Shown piece by piece: positions 19,502 through 31,061 of a stretch of 64,000 nt of DNA. The notes beneath the pieces were generated by a model. That model saw only the letters and a program-made list of their open reading frames with translations, ran no database searches and was not told the DNA's origin. Positions within the stretch are counted from its first letter, which is position 1. Every line of letters starts with the position of its first letter. The translations under genes were made by a program, and so were the position numbers. This DNA is from Tateyamaria omphalii (GTDB taxonomy: Bacteria > Pseudomonadota > Alphaproteobacteria > Rhodobacterales > Rhodobacteraceae), in contig NZ_BMWT01000002.1 in assembly GCF_014651375.1 (NCBI RefSeq), positions 377,477-441,476 of the forward strand, written 5' to 3'.

Positions 19502-20107
19502 ATGCTGCGCACCCTGATCCTGACCACGGCCATCGCCCTCCCGCTGGCCCTGCCCACCAGCAGCTTTGCCGCAGGCGGCAACGACAATGCAAAACCCAAG
19601 AAGACCGAGACCACGCAGAACTGCTTGCAGGCGCGCCAATGGGATCCCGACAAAAAGGCCTATGTCCGCTTTTCGCAGCCCGTGAACGGGGTTTGGGACG
19701 CGACCATCGGCAAATGCGTGCGCCCTGACAAGACATCCTATCTGGATGCCGATGAGCTCTACAAAGCCGTGCGCGAACTGGCCTATGCGGGCCGTTACAA
19801 CGAGGCCAACACCGTGCTCGACCAGATGCCCGACCAGGCAGAAGACCGCGTGCTGACCTATCGCGGCTTCACAGCGCGCAAGACCGGCCAGCTTGAACTG
19901 GCCAACGTCTACTACCAGCAGGCCATCGATGCGAACCCCGACAACATTCTCGCCCGCTCCTATATGGGCCAAGGCAAGGTTCTCGAAGGGGACAAGGTCG
20001 CCGCCCTGACCCAATTGCGTGAAATCCAGGCGCGCGGCGGGGCTGGCACCTGGGCCGAAGCCAGCCTGCGTGACGCCATCGAAACAGGGACCACGTACAA
20101 CTACTGA
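19502..20107 (+). CDS. Periplasmic TPR-repeat protein
   Basis: 201 residues: signal peptide about 1-23 (cleavage after SFA), a short Cys-containing segment (NCLQARQWDPD...GKCV), then two to three tetratricopeptide-like helix pairs from about residue 80 (LYKAVRELAYAGRYNEANTVL; YYQQAIDANPDNILARSYMGQG). A protein-interaction role in the periplasm is inferred; the partner is unknown. It lies in tandem after the small Cys protein at 19251 with an 86-base gap that contains its own ribosome site. Confidence 0.82.
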   Translation: MLRTLILTTAIALPLALPTSSFAAGGNDNAKPKKTETTQNCLQARQWDPDKKAYVRFSQPVNGVWDATIGKCVRPDKTSYLDADELYKAVRELAYAGRYNEANTVLDQMPDQAEDRVLTYRGFTARKTGQLELANVYYQQAIDANPDNILARSYMGQGKVLEGDKVAALTQLREIQARGGAGTWAEASLRDAIETGTTYNY

Positions 20108-20178
20108 TCCCCGGTCTGGGTTGAGGGATTCTCAACCTTTGCCTGCCAAAACGACATCAAATCGTTTCGAGGCAGGAC

Positions 20179-21258
20179 ATGACCGAACTGGTACCCGTGT
20201 CCGCCACCCCTGCCCCAGTGCAGCAGGGTGGCGGTTTTTCTTCTACCCGGACCCCACCCTCCCTTTCGCGCCGGGCCAAGGCTGCCATCGTCGTGCGACT
20301 GCTTCTGAACGAGGGGGCAGATATCCCGCTGGAAGAGCTGCCAGAAGACCTGCAAGCGCATCTGACCAAGGCGATGGGTTCCATGCGTGTAGTGGATCGC
20401 GACACTTTGCAGATGGTTGCCAGCGAATTCGCGGAAGAGGTCGAACGCGTCGGTCTCAGCCTGCCGGGCAGTGTCGCCGGCGCGCTGGACGCGCTTGATG
20501 GCAAGATCAGCGCGCAGACAGCGGCGCGTCTGCGCAAAGAGGCAGGTGTGAAACGCGGGGGCGATCCATGGCAGCGCATCCGCGAAATGAATCCAGAAAC
20601 GCTCCTGCCCATTCTTGAAGAAGAAGCGGTTGAGATCGCAGCCGTCATGCTGTCGAAACTGGACGTGACCAAGGCGGCGCAGCTCCTGGGACTGCTTCCA
20701 GGTCCGCGGGCGCGCCAAATCACCTATGCCGTCTCGCAGACCGGCGCTGTCACCCCAGAAGCCGTTGAACGGATCGGCCTGTCGCTGGCCACACAAATGG
20801 AAGTACAGCCACCGCGAGCGTTTGATGACGGTCCGGTCGAACGGGTTGGCGCGATCCTCAACTCGTCAACCTCGATCACGCGCGACGATATGCTTGCCGG
20901 GTTGGACGAAACCGATGAAGGGTTCGCGACGGCCGTGCGCAAAGCCATCTTCACGTTCGAAAATATCCCCACCCGCATCGAACCCCGCGATGTGCCGCGC
21001 ATTCTGCGCAATGTGGAACAAGGCGATCTGATTGTCGCTTTTGCCGGGGCTCCCGCCATGGGGTCCGACGACTCCGCCGAGTTTATCCTGACCAACATGT
21101 CCGCGCGTATGGCAGATCAGTTGCGAGAAGAGGTGGAGGAAGCGGGCACCCCGAAACCGGCCGATGTCGAAGCTGCAATGGGAAATGTGGTCAAGGCGAT
21201 CAGGGACATGGAGGCGAGCGGCGATCTGATCCTGATTACCCAAGAGGAGGAAGAGTAA
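20179..21258 (+). CDS. fliG: Flagellar motor switch protein FliG (isolated copy)
   Basis: 359 residues. FliG forms the torque-transmitting ring of the flagellar rotor. The middle and C-terminal domains are recognisable: LLPILEEEAVEIAAVMLSKL (armadillo middle domain), RVGAILNSSTSITRDDML, and the C-terminal torque helix region with DVPRILRNV, IVAFAGA and TNMSARMADQLREEVEE. The first 60 residues are low complexity and Pro/Ser-rich, longer than usual. No other flagellar gene is nearby, which is unusual because fliG normally sits with fliF/fliH or fliM. It may be the organism's only FliG placed apart, or a divergent paralogue. A terminator follows. Confidence 0.78.
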   Translation: MTELVPVSATPAPVQQGGGFSSTRTPPSLSRRAKAAIVVRLLLNEGADIPLEELPEDLQAHLTKAMGSMRVVDRDTLQMVASEFAEEVERVGLSLPGSVAGALDALDGKISAQTAARLRKEAGVKRGGDPWQRIREMNPETLLPILEEEAVEIAAVMLSKLDVTKAAQLLGLLPGPRARQITYAVSQTGAVTPEAVERIGLSLATQMEVQPPRAFDDGPVERVGAILNSSTSITRDDMLAGLDETDEGFATAVRKAIFTFENIPTRIEPRDVPRILRNVEQGDLIVAFAGAPAMGSDDSAEFILTNMSARMADQLREEVEEAGTPKPADVEAAMGNVVKAIRDMEASGDLILITQEEEE

Positions 21259-21276
21259 GGCCGAACTGGGCCTTTT
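21257..21276 (+). terminator. Terminator after fliG
   Basis: AAGGCC and GGCCTT pair around a six-base loop, then TT(CC). The hairpin begins inside the fliG stop codon, which is a very tight arrangement. Confidence 0.65.
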
Positions 21277-21391
21277 CCTGCCCGTGTCTCCGCCGGTTGG
21301 AAAAAGCGATTGGTGCTGATCTTTATCAGGGCGGTCCCTTGCCCGCGATCACCTACTCGACACCGATCACCGCGCCGCGTAAGCGGCACGG

Positions 21392-22249
21392 ATGCAGCCA
21401 TCAAATCCTTCCCGTGCTATTCTGCTGACCATCACGGCCATTTTGTGCTTTGGCATCATGGATGTTGCAGTCAAGGCGGTGTCTCCGTCGACGGGCGCAC
21501 TGCCCGCACTATGGGCGCGCTATGCCGGTCAGATGCTGATCGTATTGGTTCTGGTTGCGCCTCGCCTGCGGCAAGTGGTGCGCAGTCGGTATCCCAAGTT
21601 GCAAATCGCGCGTTCCATTCTGCTGATGCTTGCTACATTCTTTTTCTTTTCAGCACTTGGGCGCATTGGGTTGGCCGAGGCCACAGCTGTCATGGCCCTC
21701 AATCCCGTCCTGATCAAGCTTGGTGGGGCACTGTTTCTGCAGGAAAGGTTGGGACCGCGCCGCATTGGTGCCATTGCCGCGGCGCTACTTGGTGCGCTCA
21801 TCATCATCCGTCCCGGCACCGATGTGTTTCAAGCCGCTGCCCTTCTTCCGCTCGCCGCCGCCTTCTGCTTTGCAGGCTATACACTGATCACCCGGCGTGT
21901 CGGTCCTGACGAAGATGTCTGGACTTCCCTATTCTACACCGGGCTGATCGGGTCGGTGATCATCAGCGGCCTTGTCCCCTTTCACATGACCATGCCAACC
22001 ACTCAATCCATCGTATTGCTTGGGGTAATCGGCATCTTTGGGACCATGGGACAATTGATGTTGATCCGCGCCCTGTCACAGGCCGAGGCCGGATTGCTGG
22101 CGCCCTTCAACTATGTAGGTCTGATAGCGGCCGTGATCTGGGGGGTACTCTTATTCAGCGAATGGCCTGACGTGCCGACGCTCATAGGCGCGCTTGTGAT
22201 CGCGGGGGCAGGGATTTATGTCTGGCATCGGGAAACACGGGCCGGTTGA
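21392..22249 (+). CDS. EamA/DMT-family membrane transporter
   Basis: 285 residues with ten predicted membrane helices in two EamA halves (about 8-140 and 150-280). Motifs typical of the drug/metabolite superfamily are visible: LWARYAGQ, LQERLG.RR..A, and the second-half AEAGLLAPFNYVGLI. The substrate is not predictable; relatives export amino acids or metabolites. The stop lies 26 bases before the preferred start of the acyltransferase gene, so the two probably share a transcript. Confidence 0.88.
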   Translation: MQPSNPSRAILLTITAILCFGIMDVAVKAVSPSTGALPALWARYAGQMLIVLVLVAPRLRQVVRSRYPKLQIARSILLMLATFFFFSALGRIGLAEATAVMALNPVLIKLGGALFLQERLGPRRIGAIAAALLGALIIIRPGTDVFQAAALLPLAAAFCFAGYTLITRRVGPDEDVWTSLFYTGLIGSVIISGLVPFHMTMPTTQSIVLLGVIGIFGTMGQLMLIRALSQAEAGLLAPFNYVGLIAAVIWGVLLFSEWPDVPTLIGALVIAGAGIYVWHRETRAG

Positions 22250-22274
22250 CGGCACGCTCAGATCACGGACCTTG

Positions 22275-23171
22275 ATGCGATACGATCCTGAAGACCTGCC
22301 CTGGCGCGTCAAGCTCGCCTACCTCGCCACCAACGCCGTGGCGCGCACCTGCATCGGCACTGCCCTGGCGCTGCCCTACCGCCTGCGCGTGCCGTTCATG
22401 GGGTGGATCATGTCGCGCATCGTGGGACCCGCCGCCGGGTTCCACCGGCGCGCTGTCGATCACATCGCCTTTGCTATGCCGCACCTGCCACACGCCGAAC
22501 ACCAGCGCATCGCGCGGGAAAGTCTCGGGAATGTCGGGCGCACCCTGATCGAAAACTACTCGACCCGCACCTTACTGGCCCGTCAAAAGGATGCCCCCAT
22601 CGAAGGCCCGGGATTTGACGCGATGGTCAAGGCGACCGAAACCGGGCAACCCGTGATCCTGGTGACCGGGCATTTCGGCAATTACGAAGCCCTGCGCGCA
22701 GCCCTTGTGGGACGAGGGTTCAAGGTTGGCGGGCTCTACCGCGACATGTCGAACCCCTATTTCAACGCGCACTATGTCCGCACGATGCAGGCCTTTGGCG
22801 GTCCGGTCTTTCCACGGGGCCGCAAGGGCACGGCGGGCTTCGTGCGGCACCTGAAATCAGGCGGCCAGCTGGTTCTGCTCTTTGATCAACATGTGTATCA
22901 AGCGCCCGTTCTGGACTTTCTCGGGCACCCGGCCCACACGGCCGTCTCTGCCGCCGAACTGGCTCTGCGCTATGACGCGTTGCTGGTCCCGTTCTACGGC
23001 ATCCGGAATGCAGACGGCCTGAGCTTCCAATGTGTGATGGAAAACCCGATCCCGCATTCCGATGCGCTGACCATGACTCAAGCCATGAATGACAGCATCA
23101 GTGCGCGGATCAGATCGAACCCGGCCCAATGGCTTTGGGTCGCCCGCCGTTGGCGGGCAGGCAGCCATTAG
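22275..23171 (+). CDS. Lipid A biosynthesis lauroyl/myristoyl acyltransferase family (LpxL/HtrB)
   Basis: About 298 residues. Membrane-bound acyltransferase that adds a secondary acyl chain to the lipid A precursor from acyl-ACP. The HX4E catalytic motif is present in TGHFGNYE, and other family blocks are ENYSTR, FPRGRKGTAG and LVLLFDQH. An N-terminal hydrophobic segment anchors it to the inner membrane. I prefer ATG 22275 (MRYDPEDLPW). An alternative ATG at 22218 would overlap the EamA gene by 32 bases and has the better ribosome-like GCAGGGA, so the start is not certain. Confidence 0.85.
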   Translation: MRYDPEDLPWRVKLAYLATNAVARTCIGTALALPYRLRVPFMGWIMSRIVGPAAGFHRRAVDHIAFAMPHLPHAEHQRIARESLGNVGRTLIENYSTRTLLARQKDAPIEGPGFDAMVKATETGQPVILVTGHFGNYEALRAALVGRGFKVGGLYRDMSNPYFNAHYVRTMQAFGGPVFPRGRKGTAGFVRHLKSGGQLVLLFDQHVYQAPVLDFLGHPAHTAVSAAELALRYDALLVPFYGIRNADGLSFQCVMENPIPHSDALTMTQAMNDSISARIRSNPAQWLWVARRWRAGSH

Positions 23172-23177
23172 AGACAG

Positions 23178-23870
23178 TTAGCGAAGCTGAGAGGCAGCCA
23201 AAATCGGGCCGTTCAGCCCCTTCTGCACCATCACAACCAACGGCTTTTCGCCGGGCGCATCCGCTTCAATGGCCAGATCGGTGATGCCATCCCATTCTTG
23301 CAGGATTTTCCAGTCTTCCGTGACATTGGCATAGGAAATCGTGTGGCCTGCGTTCTCGCCGCGCGTGATGCGCGCTGTCCGTTCCGGTGTGTACCGCAAC
23401 ATCTGCACGACAAGCGGCCCATTGGCCTCACTGCTCTGTGCTACGATCTGCACCCGGTCCCCGCTCCGCGTCACCTCAAGGGTGACTGGCGTCGCCTTGC
23501 CCGCATAGTCCGAAATGACACGCGACAACTCCATCGGACGTGCCCCGACAATATCGGTCTGGCCATTGATGATCATCTGTGGGGTATAGACAGACCGACG
23601 ACCGGCCTGAACAGCATATCCACGCTGCCGCTTGGCATAGGCAGGATCCGCAAACTCATCTTTCCAGCCGATATAGTCCCAATAGTCCACATGCAGCGCC
23701 AAGGCGATCACATCATCCCGCTTGGCCAACTCGTGCATCAGCTTGTCCGCAGGCGGACATGACGAACACCCCTGTGACGTAAACAGTTCGACCACCACAG
23801 GCGACTGCGCCGAGGCGGGATTGACCAAGCTGGCAAAGGCCGCAAAGGCAAGAGGGATCAAACGATGCAT
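23178..23870 (-). CDS. DUF1223 secreted thioredoxin-like protein
   Basis: 230 residues with a signal peptide (HRLIPLAFAAFASLVNPASAQ) and the DUF1223 block VVELFTSQGCSSCPPADKLM, a thioredoxin-fold CxxC motif, followed by HVDYWDYIGWKDEFADP and YTPQMIINGQ. The family is periplasmic, probably a thiol oxidoreductase or metal handler; the activity is not established. The ATG at 23870 is used; a TTG immediately upstream also fits. Convergent with the acyltransferase gene with only six bases between, and divergent from acnA. Confidence 0.86.
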   Translation of the reverse strand: MHRLIPLAFAAFASLVNPASAQSPVVVELFTSQGCSSCPPADKLMHELAKRDDVIALALHVDYWDYIGWKDEFADPAYAKRQRGYAVQAGRRSVYTPQMIINGQTDIVGARPMELSRVISDYAGKATPVTLEVTRSGDRVQIVAQSSEANGPLVVQMLRYTPERTARITRGENAGHTISYANVTEDWKILQEWDGITDLAIEADAPGEKPLVVMVQKGLNGPILAASQLR

Positions 23871-24003
23871 CAAAGGGGCGTACTACCTGTTGTCGGTTGG
23901 GTTTCGTCCTGTACCGCTTAATTAAGAAAGACTGTTCCGAACTGCCAATCAAGGTTTGTTGAGCGTATGTGACAGGCCGATCACAGGAATGCGTATGAAA
24001 AAC

Positions 24004-24021
24004 TGTATGCAATGGTATACA
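24004..24021. promoter_or_regulatory. Inverted repeat upstream of acnA
   Basis: TGTAT-N8-ATACA lies about 105 bases before the acnA start in the 250-base divergent spacer. It could be an operator of a FadR/GntR-like regulator, and it also formally fits TGT-N12-ACA. Short arms make chance possible. Confidence 0.3.
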
Positions 24022-24123
24022 AATTTGGCACAGACACCCTAAATCCAGTTGATCGCACACGCCATTTCAAGGCATGACACTGCCAAGTCATTGCCCCATC
24101 CGTTTAGGAAAGGAAGATAGCCC

Positions 24124-26811
<2,688 letters not shown>

Positions 26812-26834
26812 GCTGGCTTTGATACCACCAGAAC

Positions 26835-26859
26835 GGGTGCCCCTCGGGGCACCCTTTTT
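26835..26859 (+). terminator. Terminator after acnA
   Basis: GGGTGCCCC and GGGGCACCC pair perfectly around a TC loop and are followed by TTTTT. The stem begins 24 bases after the acnA stop and ends 20 bases before the next start. Confidence 0.92.
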
Positions 26860-26873
26860 GTTGGGAGAATGCC

Positions 26874-27575
26874 ATGAAAACCGCACTGATCACCGGCGCC
26901 GTGCGCGGGCTTGGACGCGCCATCGCCACCGACCTCGCAAAGGATCACCATGTCGCCATCACTTGGCGCGGCACCAATCCCACGCCCCTGCTCAGGGACT
27001 GCCCCGATATCGCTGCCTTTCAAGTCGATCTGGCCAACCCAGAGGCGACGGCGGCGTTGCCCGAACAAGTCATCAACCGTTTTGGCAGTCTCGACCTGAT
27101 CGTGAACAACGCGGGCAGCATACTGACCGACGACGCGGAAAACTACGACGCCCAAACGGTGGAGACCAATTTCAACGTCAACGTAAACGCACCAATGGGG
27201 TTGGTCGCCGCAGCGCTCGACCACCTGAAACCGGGCGCTGCGATCGTCAACATCTCGTCCCAAAACGCCCGCCTGCCCGCCATGGTCGCGCACAGCTATT
27301 CGGCCAGCAAGGCCGCCGTCGACACCTGGACCAAAATTGCAGCCAAAACACTGGGGCCTAAAGGTATCCGCGTAAATGCTGTAGCACCGGGGGCCATAAA
27401 CACCCCCGAAGCCACCCGCCCCAAGGATATCACGGACATTTTCATCAAGGATTCGGCCCTTGGCCGCATGGCCACACCCGAAGATATCGCCGCCGCCGTC
27501 CGATTTCTCGCCTCCGACGCGGCCGCAGCCATCACCGGCGTCATCCTGGACGTCAACGCAGGCTACCGCCTCTGA
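26874..27575 (+). CDS. Short-chain dehydrogenase/reductase (SDR)
   Basis: 233 residues, classical SDR. The coenzyme motif is TGAVRGLGRA (Arg after the Ala suggests possible NADP use), then NNAG, the catalytic Ser in NISSQNA, and YSASK with the catalytic Tyr and Lys. The C-terminus DVNAGYRL is typical of the 3-oxoacyl-ACP-reductase-like branch. Substrate unknown. ATG at 26874 follows GGGAGAA within the tail of the acnA terminator, so expression may come from readthrough or a promoter inside acnA. Confidence 0.9.
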   Translation: MKTALITGAVRGLGRAIATDLAKDHHVAITWRGTNPTPLLRDCPDIAAFQVDLANPEATAALPEQVINRFGSLDLIVNNAGSILTDDAENYDAQTVETNFNVNVNAPMGLVAAALDHLKPGAAIVNISSQNARLPAMVAHSYSASKAAVDTWTKIAAKTLGPKGIRVNAVAPGAINTPEATRPKDITDIFIKDSALGRMATPEDIAAAVRFLASDAAAAITGVILDVNAGYRL

Positions 27576-27842
27576 TCAAGGCGCGAACGGGTCCCGGGGC
27601 TCCACCCATCCGGACCTCAACAAGCGTGCCGTACAGGTGCGCGCGATGCCCGGCAGCGTATCGCACAGCGATGCGCGAGAGGGACTCCCCCGGAGTGTTT
27701 GCCGCTGCGCGGACCGGTCCGAATTCCCTGTTTCAAAAAAAACCCGCCGGAGGCTCCCGACGGAAATCACAAGGGCACCCGATCGCATAGCTTCCAACCA
27801 GAAGGCACAAGGCGGATCACAATGAAACGCGCCGCAAGGCGC
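27576..27842. other. Intergenic spacer between SDR and the ccm operon end
   Basis: 267 bases between convergent genes. It contains the ccm operon terminator (27735-27763) and a weak GCGCC hairpin near 27824-27832. A 73-codon frame on the minus strand is not supported because it runs through the terminator. Confidence 0.5.
27735..27763 (-). terminator. Terminator of the yajC-secDF-ccm run
   Basis: On the minus strand CCGTCGGGAGCCTCCGGCGG forms a stem with a four-base loop and is followed by eight T. It lies 80 bases beyond the ccmG stop. This stem type is a frequent terminator in Rhodobacteraceae. Confidence 0.9.
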
Positions 27843-28382
27843 TCAATTTGACAGCGCTTTTTCCAGCTCTGGCAAAAACCGGTTTTCATAGTCCGACCCG
27901 ATCAACGGCCCCTGGTACCGGAACAAGACCGTGCCATCCGCATCCAGAATAAAGGTCTCCGGCGGGGCTGTGACGCCCCAGTCAATGGCTGACCGCGCCG
28001 CCGGATCAAAGGCAACCGCAACAAACGGATTACCATCCTCCTCAAGATACTTGGATGCAGGCCCTTCTGTATCCCGGAAATTGACCCCAATGATCGGCAT
28101 CCCCTCTGCCGCCATCTCCAACAGCTTCGGATGCTCTGCCCGACATGGCGGACACCACGACGCCCAGAAGTTCACCAGCGTCACCTCGCCTCGCGCCAGA
28201 TCCCCCTCTGCCACGGGTGTGAAATCGGCCAGCTGCGCATCCGTCAGCGGCGGTGCCGGGGCACCCACACGGGTTGATGGCAATTCATCGGGATTGTCGC
28301 GAAACATACCCACAGCCGCCAGCGCAACGAAACCGGCAAAGATGCCGATAGGCGCCAGCATCAACGGCGAAAGCTTAGCCAT
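27843..28382 (-). CDS. ccmG: Cytochrome c biogenesis thiol:disulfide interchange protein CcmG (DsbE)
   Basis: Membrane-anchored periplasmic thioredoxin that keeps the CXXCH thiols of apocytochrome c reduced for haem attachment. 179 residues. An N-terminal anchor helix (about 6-26) precedes a thioredoxin domain with WASWCPPC and the family segment GVNFRDTEG. The cis-Pro is in TAPPETFI. The start at 28382 (MAKLSPLML) is preferred over a longer frame because the anchor begins there; it overlaps the end of ccmD by eight bases. Last gene of the ccmABCDG group. Confidence 0.94.
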   Translation of the reverse strand: MAKLSPLMLAPIGIFAGFVALAAVGMFRDNPDELPSTRVGAPAPPLTDAQLADFTPVAEGDLARGEVTLVNFWASWCPPCRAEHPKLLEMAAEGMPIIGVNFRDTEGPASKYLEEDGNPFVAVAFDPAARSAIDWGVTAPPETFILDADGTVLFRYQGPLIGSDYENRFLPELEKALSN

Positions 28383-28530
28383 TCCGCCCGCTCCGTCTCT
28401 CGACCGCATCCATCTCGGCCCGTGCCTGCCGTCCCCGCCACAGGGTCAGCACGACGATACCCACCAAAAGCAGGATCGACACGGCATAGGCCGACAGCAC
28501 AGCATCAGCGTATTTCCCAAGATCAGGCAT
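28375..28530 (-). CDS. ccmD: Haem exporter protein CcmD
   Basis: 51-residue single-pass membrane protein needed to release holo-CcmE from CcmABC. PDLGKYADAVLSAYAVSILLL is the membrane part and typical of CcmD, followed by a basic RGRQARAEMDAVERR tail on the cytosolic side. Its ATG overlaps the ccmC stop by one base (TGATG), and its end overlaps ccmG. Confidence 0.93.
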   Translation of the reverse strand: MPDLGKYADAVLSAYAVSILLLVGIVVLTLWRGRQARAEMDAVERRSGRNG

Positions 28531-29282
28531 CACGCCTCCTCTGCCCGCAAGGTCGCACTCCGGGTTTCGCGCGCCATCAACGCCCGCGTCCGCCGCAACC
28601 GGATCTCGGTGCCGGTGCGGTACAGGACCAAAGCCAGAAACAGTAAGACAAAGCCCCCGATGCACACCAGCAGCGGGAAATAGAACACGTCAGCCACGTT
28701 CTCTTCCTTGTCCAGCGACAGCGACGCGCCTTGATGCAACCCCTGGTTCCAGAACAGCACCGCATAACGGCTCAATACGGCAAAGACGGTGCCCACCAAG
28801 CATAGGATCGCTGTCAGATCCGCCGCCGTATCCGGGTCCTCAATGGCCTCCCACAAGGCGACATAACCCAGGTAGAACAGGAACAGGATTAGGAAAGACG
28901 TCAGGCGCGGGTCCCACGCCCACCATGTCCCCCACATCGGCTGCCCCCAGATCGCGCCGGTGAACAGCGCAATCAATGTCATCACGATGCCAACAGGTGC
29001 GGCCGCCTTGGCCGCCAAAGCCGACACATGGTGCCGACGGACAATCCAGATCAGCGAGGCCACCAGCATCATGAACCACGCATTGATCGCCATCAGCGCA
29101 GACGGCACATGCAGATAGATGATCTTCACGGTCGATCCCTGCCGAAAATCATCCGGCGTGAAAAAGAACCCCCAGACCAGCCCCACACCCAAACAGATGG
29201 CGGCCCCGGCCCACAGCCATGGTTGCACCCGCTCGCTCAGGCGCAAAAACTTGACTGGATTGGCATATTCCCAAAGTGACAT
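28530..29282 (-). CDS. ccmC: Haem lyase/exporter protein CcmC
   Basis: Six-helix inner-membrane protein that presents haem to CcmE. 250 residues, normal length. The tryptophan-rich motif WGTWWAWDPRLT is complete. The two conserved histidines are visible in YLHVPSA and GLHQGASL. Start MSLWEYANPVKF is typical of the family. A 47-base gap separates it from ccmB upstream. Confidence 0.97.
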   Translation of the reverse strand: MSLWEYANPVKFLRLSERVQPWLWAGAAICLGVGLVWGFFFTPDDFRQGSTVKIIYLHVPSALMAINAWFMMLVASLIWIVRRHHVSALAAKAAAPVGIVMTLIALFTGAIWGQPMWGTWWAWDPRLTSFLILFLFYLGYVALWEAIEDPDTAADLTAILCLVGTVFAVLSRYAVLFWNQGLHQGASLSLDKEENVADVFYFPLLVCIGGFVLLFLALVLYRTGTEIRLRRTRALMARETRSATLRAEEA

Positions 29283-29329
29283 GGCTTGTTTCTAAACCCT
29301 CGCTTGTCCCTTCTCAATCGACATCGACG

Positions 29330-29986
29330 TTACCGCAGGTTCACCCGTAACACAGCCCCCGCGGCAAATGGCATCGCGGCCAAAACAGCCAGGGTGATCC
29401 CCGCCAAAAGAAACAGCGGCGTGGCAGGATCAAGACCCTGCGCCGCCCGCCGCGCCGCCTCGGCCCCAAAGATCAACGTGGGCACATAAAGCGGCAGCAC
29501 CAAAAGCGACAACAACAACCCACCCCGCTTGATCCCCACGGTCAGTGCCGCCCCAAACGCCCCGATCATCGACAAGGCTGGCGTGCCAAGTGCCAAGCTC
29601 AACACCAAAACGCCATAGCCCGACGGCGCCAAGTTCAGCAGAACCCCCAACACAGGCGCGGCCAGCACTAACGGCAATCCGGTTGTCACCCAATGCGCCG
29701 CGGCCTTCACCGCAACAATGCCTTCCAATGGCAAGGGTGACGTCGCAAGCAAATCCAGTGCGCCGTCTTCCCAGTCCACGGCCAACAACCGATCCAAGGA
29801 CAACAGGCAGGCCAAAAGCGCCCCCAACCACAACACCCCCGGCGCAATTTCGGTCAGCAAAGCCGATTGCGGCCCCACGCTGAACGGCACCAACACCACG
29901 ACAATCAGGAAAAACGCCAACCCCAGACCAAAGCCGCCCCCGGCCCGCAGCGCCAGCGCCAGATCACGGAAAAACAGCGCCCTCAC
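29330..29986 (-). CDS. ccmB: Haem exporter protein CcmB
   Basis: 218-residue membrane permease with six predicted helices, partner of CcmA in the ABC-type complex that drives release of holo-CcmE. Family features: [12 protein letters not shown] at the N-terminus and the segment [16 protein letters not shown]. Start overlaps the ccmA stop by four bases. Confidence 0.95.
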   Translation of the reverse strand: MRALFFRDLALALRAGGGFGLGLAFFLIVVVLVPFSVGPQSALLTEIAPGVLWLGALLACLLSLDRLLAVDWEDGALDLLATSPLPLEGIVAVKAAAHWVTTGLPLVLAAPVLGVLLNLAPSGYGVLVLSLALGTPALSMIGAFGAALTVGIKRGGLLLSLLVLPLYVPTLIFGAEAARRAAQGLDPATPLFLLAGITLAVLAAMPFAAGAVLRVNLR

Positions 29987-30597
29987 AGAAACGCCTCATC
30001 GGCTGACGCCATCTGTGCCGCCGCTGCACGAAAACCCGACACATCCAACGTCTCGGCCTCGATCCCCAGATCAATATGGGTCGCCATCAACGCCGATCCC
30101 CCATGCGCCAGATGCCCCCGCACAGCATCTGCAAACAGCGCGACCGAGGCTGTGTCCAAAGACACGGTCGGCTCATCCAGCACCCAGACGTCGCGGCCCG
30201 TCACCATCAGCCGCGCCAGACCCAAACGCCGCTTCTGCCCCGCCGACAACTGCCCGGCCCGACGCTCCACCAAGTCCTCCAGATCAAAGGCAGCCAAGGC
30301 AGGCGCAATATCCGACTGCCCAAACACCGACGCCCAAAACCGCAGGTTCTCTGCCACGGTCAGCGCCGCTTTCAACCCATCCGCATGGGCAGCATAGGCA
30401 ATCCGGTCCTCGGCCCTATGCACCTGCCCGGCCATCGGCACTTGCAAACCAGCCACAGTGCGCAACAGCGTGGTCTTGCCCGACCCGTTCGGCCCCCGCA
30501 GCACCAGCGCCTGCCCCGTCGTCAGGGAAAAAGAAACCCCCGCCAGCACCGGCACACCACCACGGCCCACAGCCAGATCAGTGACTTTCAATTCCAT
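29983..30597 (-). CDS. ccmA: Haem exporter ATP-binding protein CcmA
   Basis: 204-residue ABC ATPase, normal for CcmA. Walker [13 protein letters not shown] signature [13 protein letters not shown], Walker B VWVLDEPT and the switch His in MATHIDLG are all present. First gene of the ccmABCDG group, 110 bases after the Mth938 gene on the same strand. Confidence 0.96.
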   Translation of the reverse strand: MELKVTDLAVGRGGVPVLAGVSFSLTTGQALVLRGPNGSGKTTLLRTVAGLQVPMAGQVHRAEDRIAYAAHADGLKAALTVAENLRFWASVFGQSDIAPALAAFDLEDLVERRAGQLSAGQKRRLGLARLMVTGRDVWVLDEPTVSLDTASVALFADAVRGHLAHGGSALMATHIDLGIEAETLDVSGFRAAAAQMASADEAFL

Positions 30598-30644
30598 AAC
30601 GCATGGCTAACCGATTGAGGCGCCTGTCAAAAGCCCCGATCCAC

Positions 30645-30700
30645 CTTCATCTTGCCAAATAAACTCCGGGGGACGGCGCAGCCGGGGGGCTGGCCCCCTC
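30645..30700 (-). repeat. Rhodobacteraceae-type trailer element after the Mth938 gene
   Basis: On the minus strand a GGGGGCCAGCCCCC hairpin is followed by CCCCCGGAGTTTATTTGGC and AAGATGAA. I recognise this string as a very frequent post-gene sequence in Rhodobacteraceae genomes. Here it starts eight bases after the Mth938 stop and ends before ccmA, so it may act as a terminator or processing signal inside the long run. Confidence 0.55.
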
Positions 30701-30707
30701 TCCGCGT

Positions 30708-31061
30708 TCAAACAGGCAGAACGGCCAGCGCAATGCGCCGCCCTTCACTCAAAAGCACATTGTAGGTCCGCGCAGCAGATGGGGATGACATCACCTCGAC
30801 CCCCAGACCGGCCCCCTCCAGTTGGGACCGCAGCTCAGATGGAATATGCGCAATCTCCGCCCCCGTGCCCATGAACAGAACATCCACCTGCCCGGCCAGG
30901 GCCAACAGCGGTTCAAGGTCCTCATACCCGCCCCAGGCGCCCGTCCCGGTTGGCGCGGTCAACAAACCACCCTCAATCACCTCTCCACCAATGCGGAAAA
31001 AGCCGGGGCCATAACCCTCGACCGGTTGCGCGTCGGTATATGTGATCTCATTGAGGCGCAT
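30708..31061 (-). CDS. Mth938/NDUFAF3-like protein (DUF498)
   Basis: 117 residues. The family includes the mitochondrial complex I assembly factor NDUFAF3; the bacterial role is unknown, but genes are often beside secDF. Visible: the start MRLNEITY, GYGPGFFRIGG, and the core VDVLFMGTGAEIAHIP. The ATG at 31061 overlaps the TSUP stop by 14 bases, which indicates coupled translation. Cytosolic. Confidence 0.88.
   Translation of the reverse strand: MRLNEITYTDAQPVEGYGPGFFRIGGEVIEGGLLTAPTGTGAWGGYEDLEPLLALAGQVDVLFMGTGAEIAHIPSELRSQLEGAGLGVEVMSSPSAARTYNVLLSEGRRIALAVLPV

Noticed and set aside
24004..24021. Second TGT-N12-ACA match as a PpsR site upstream of acnA
   Set aside because: Only the general pattern fits; the arms (TGTAT/ATACA) are not the PpsR form, and the pattern is expected by chance at this sequence length. 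Kept only as a weak inverted repeat.
27576..27797. 73-codon frame on the minus strand after ccmG
   Set aside because: It runs through a strong terminator stem and its T-run (27735-27763) and has no ribosome site.
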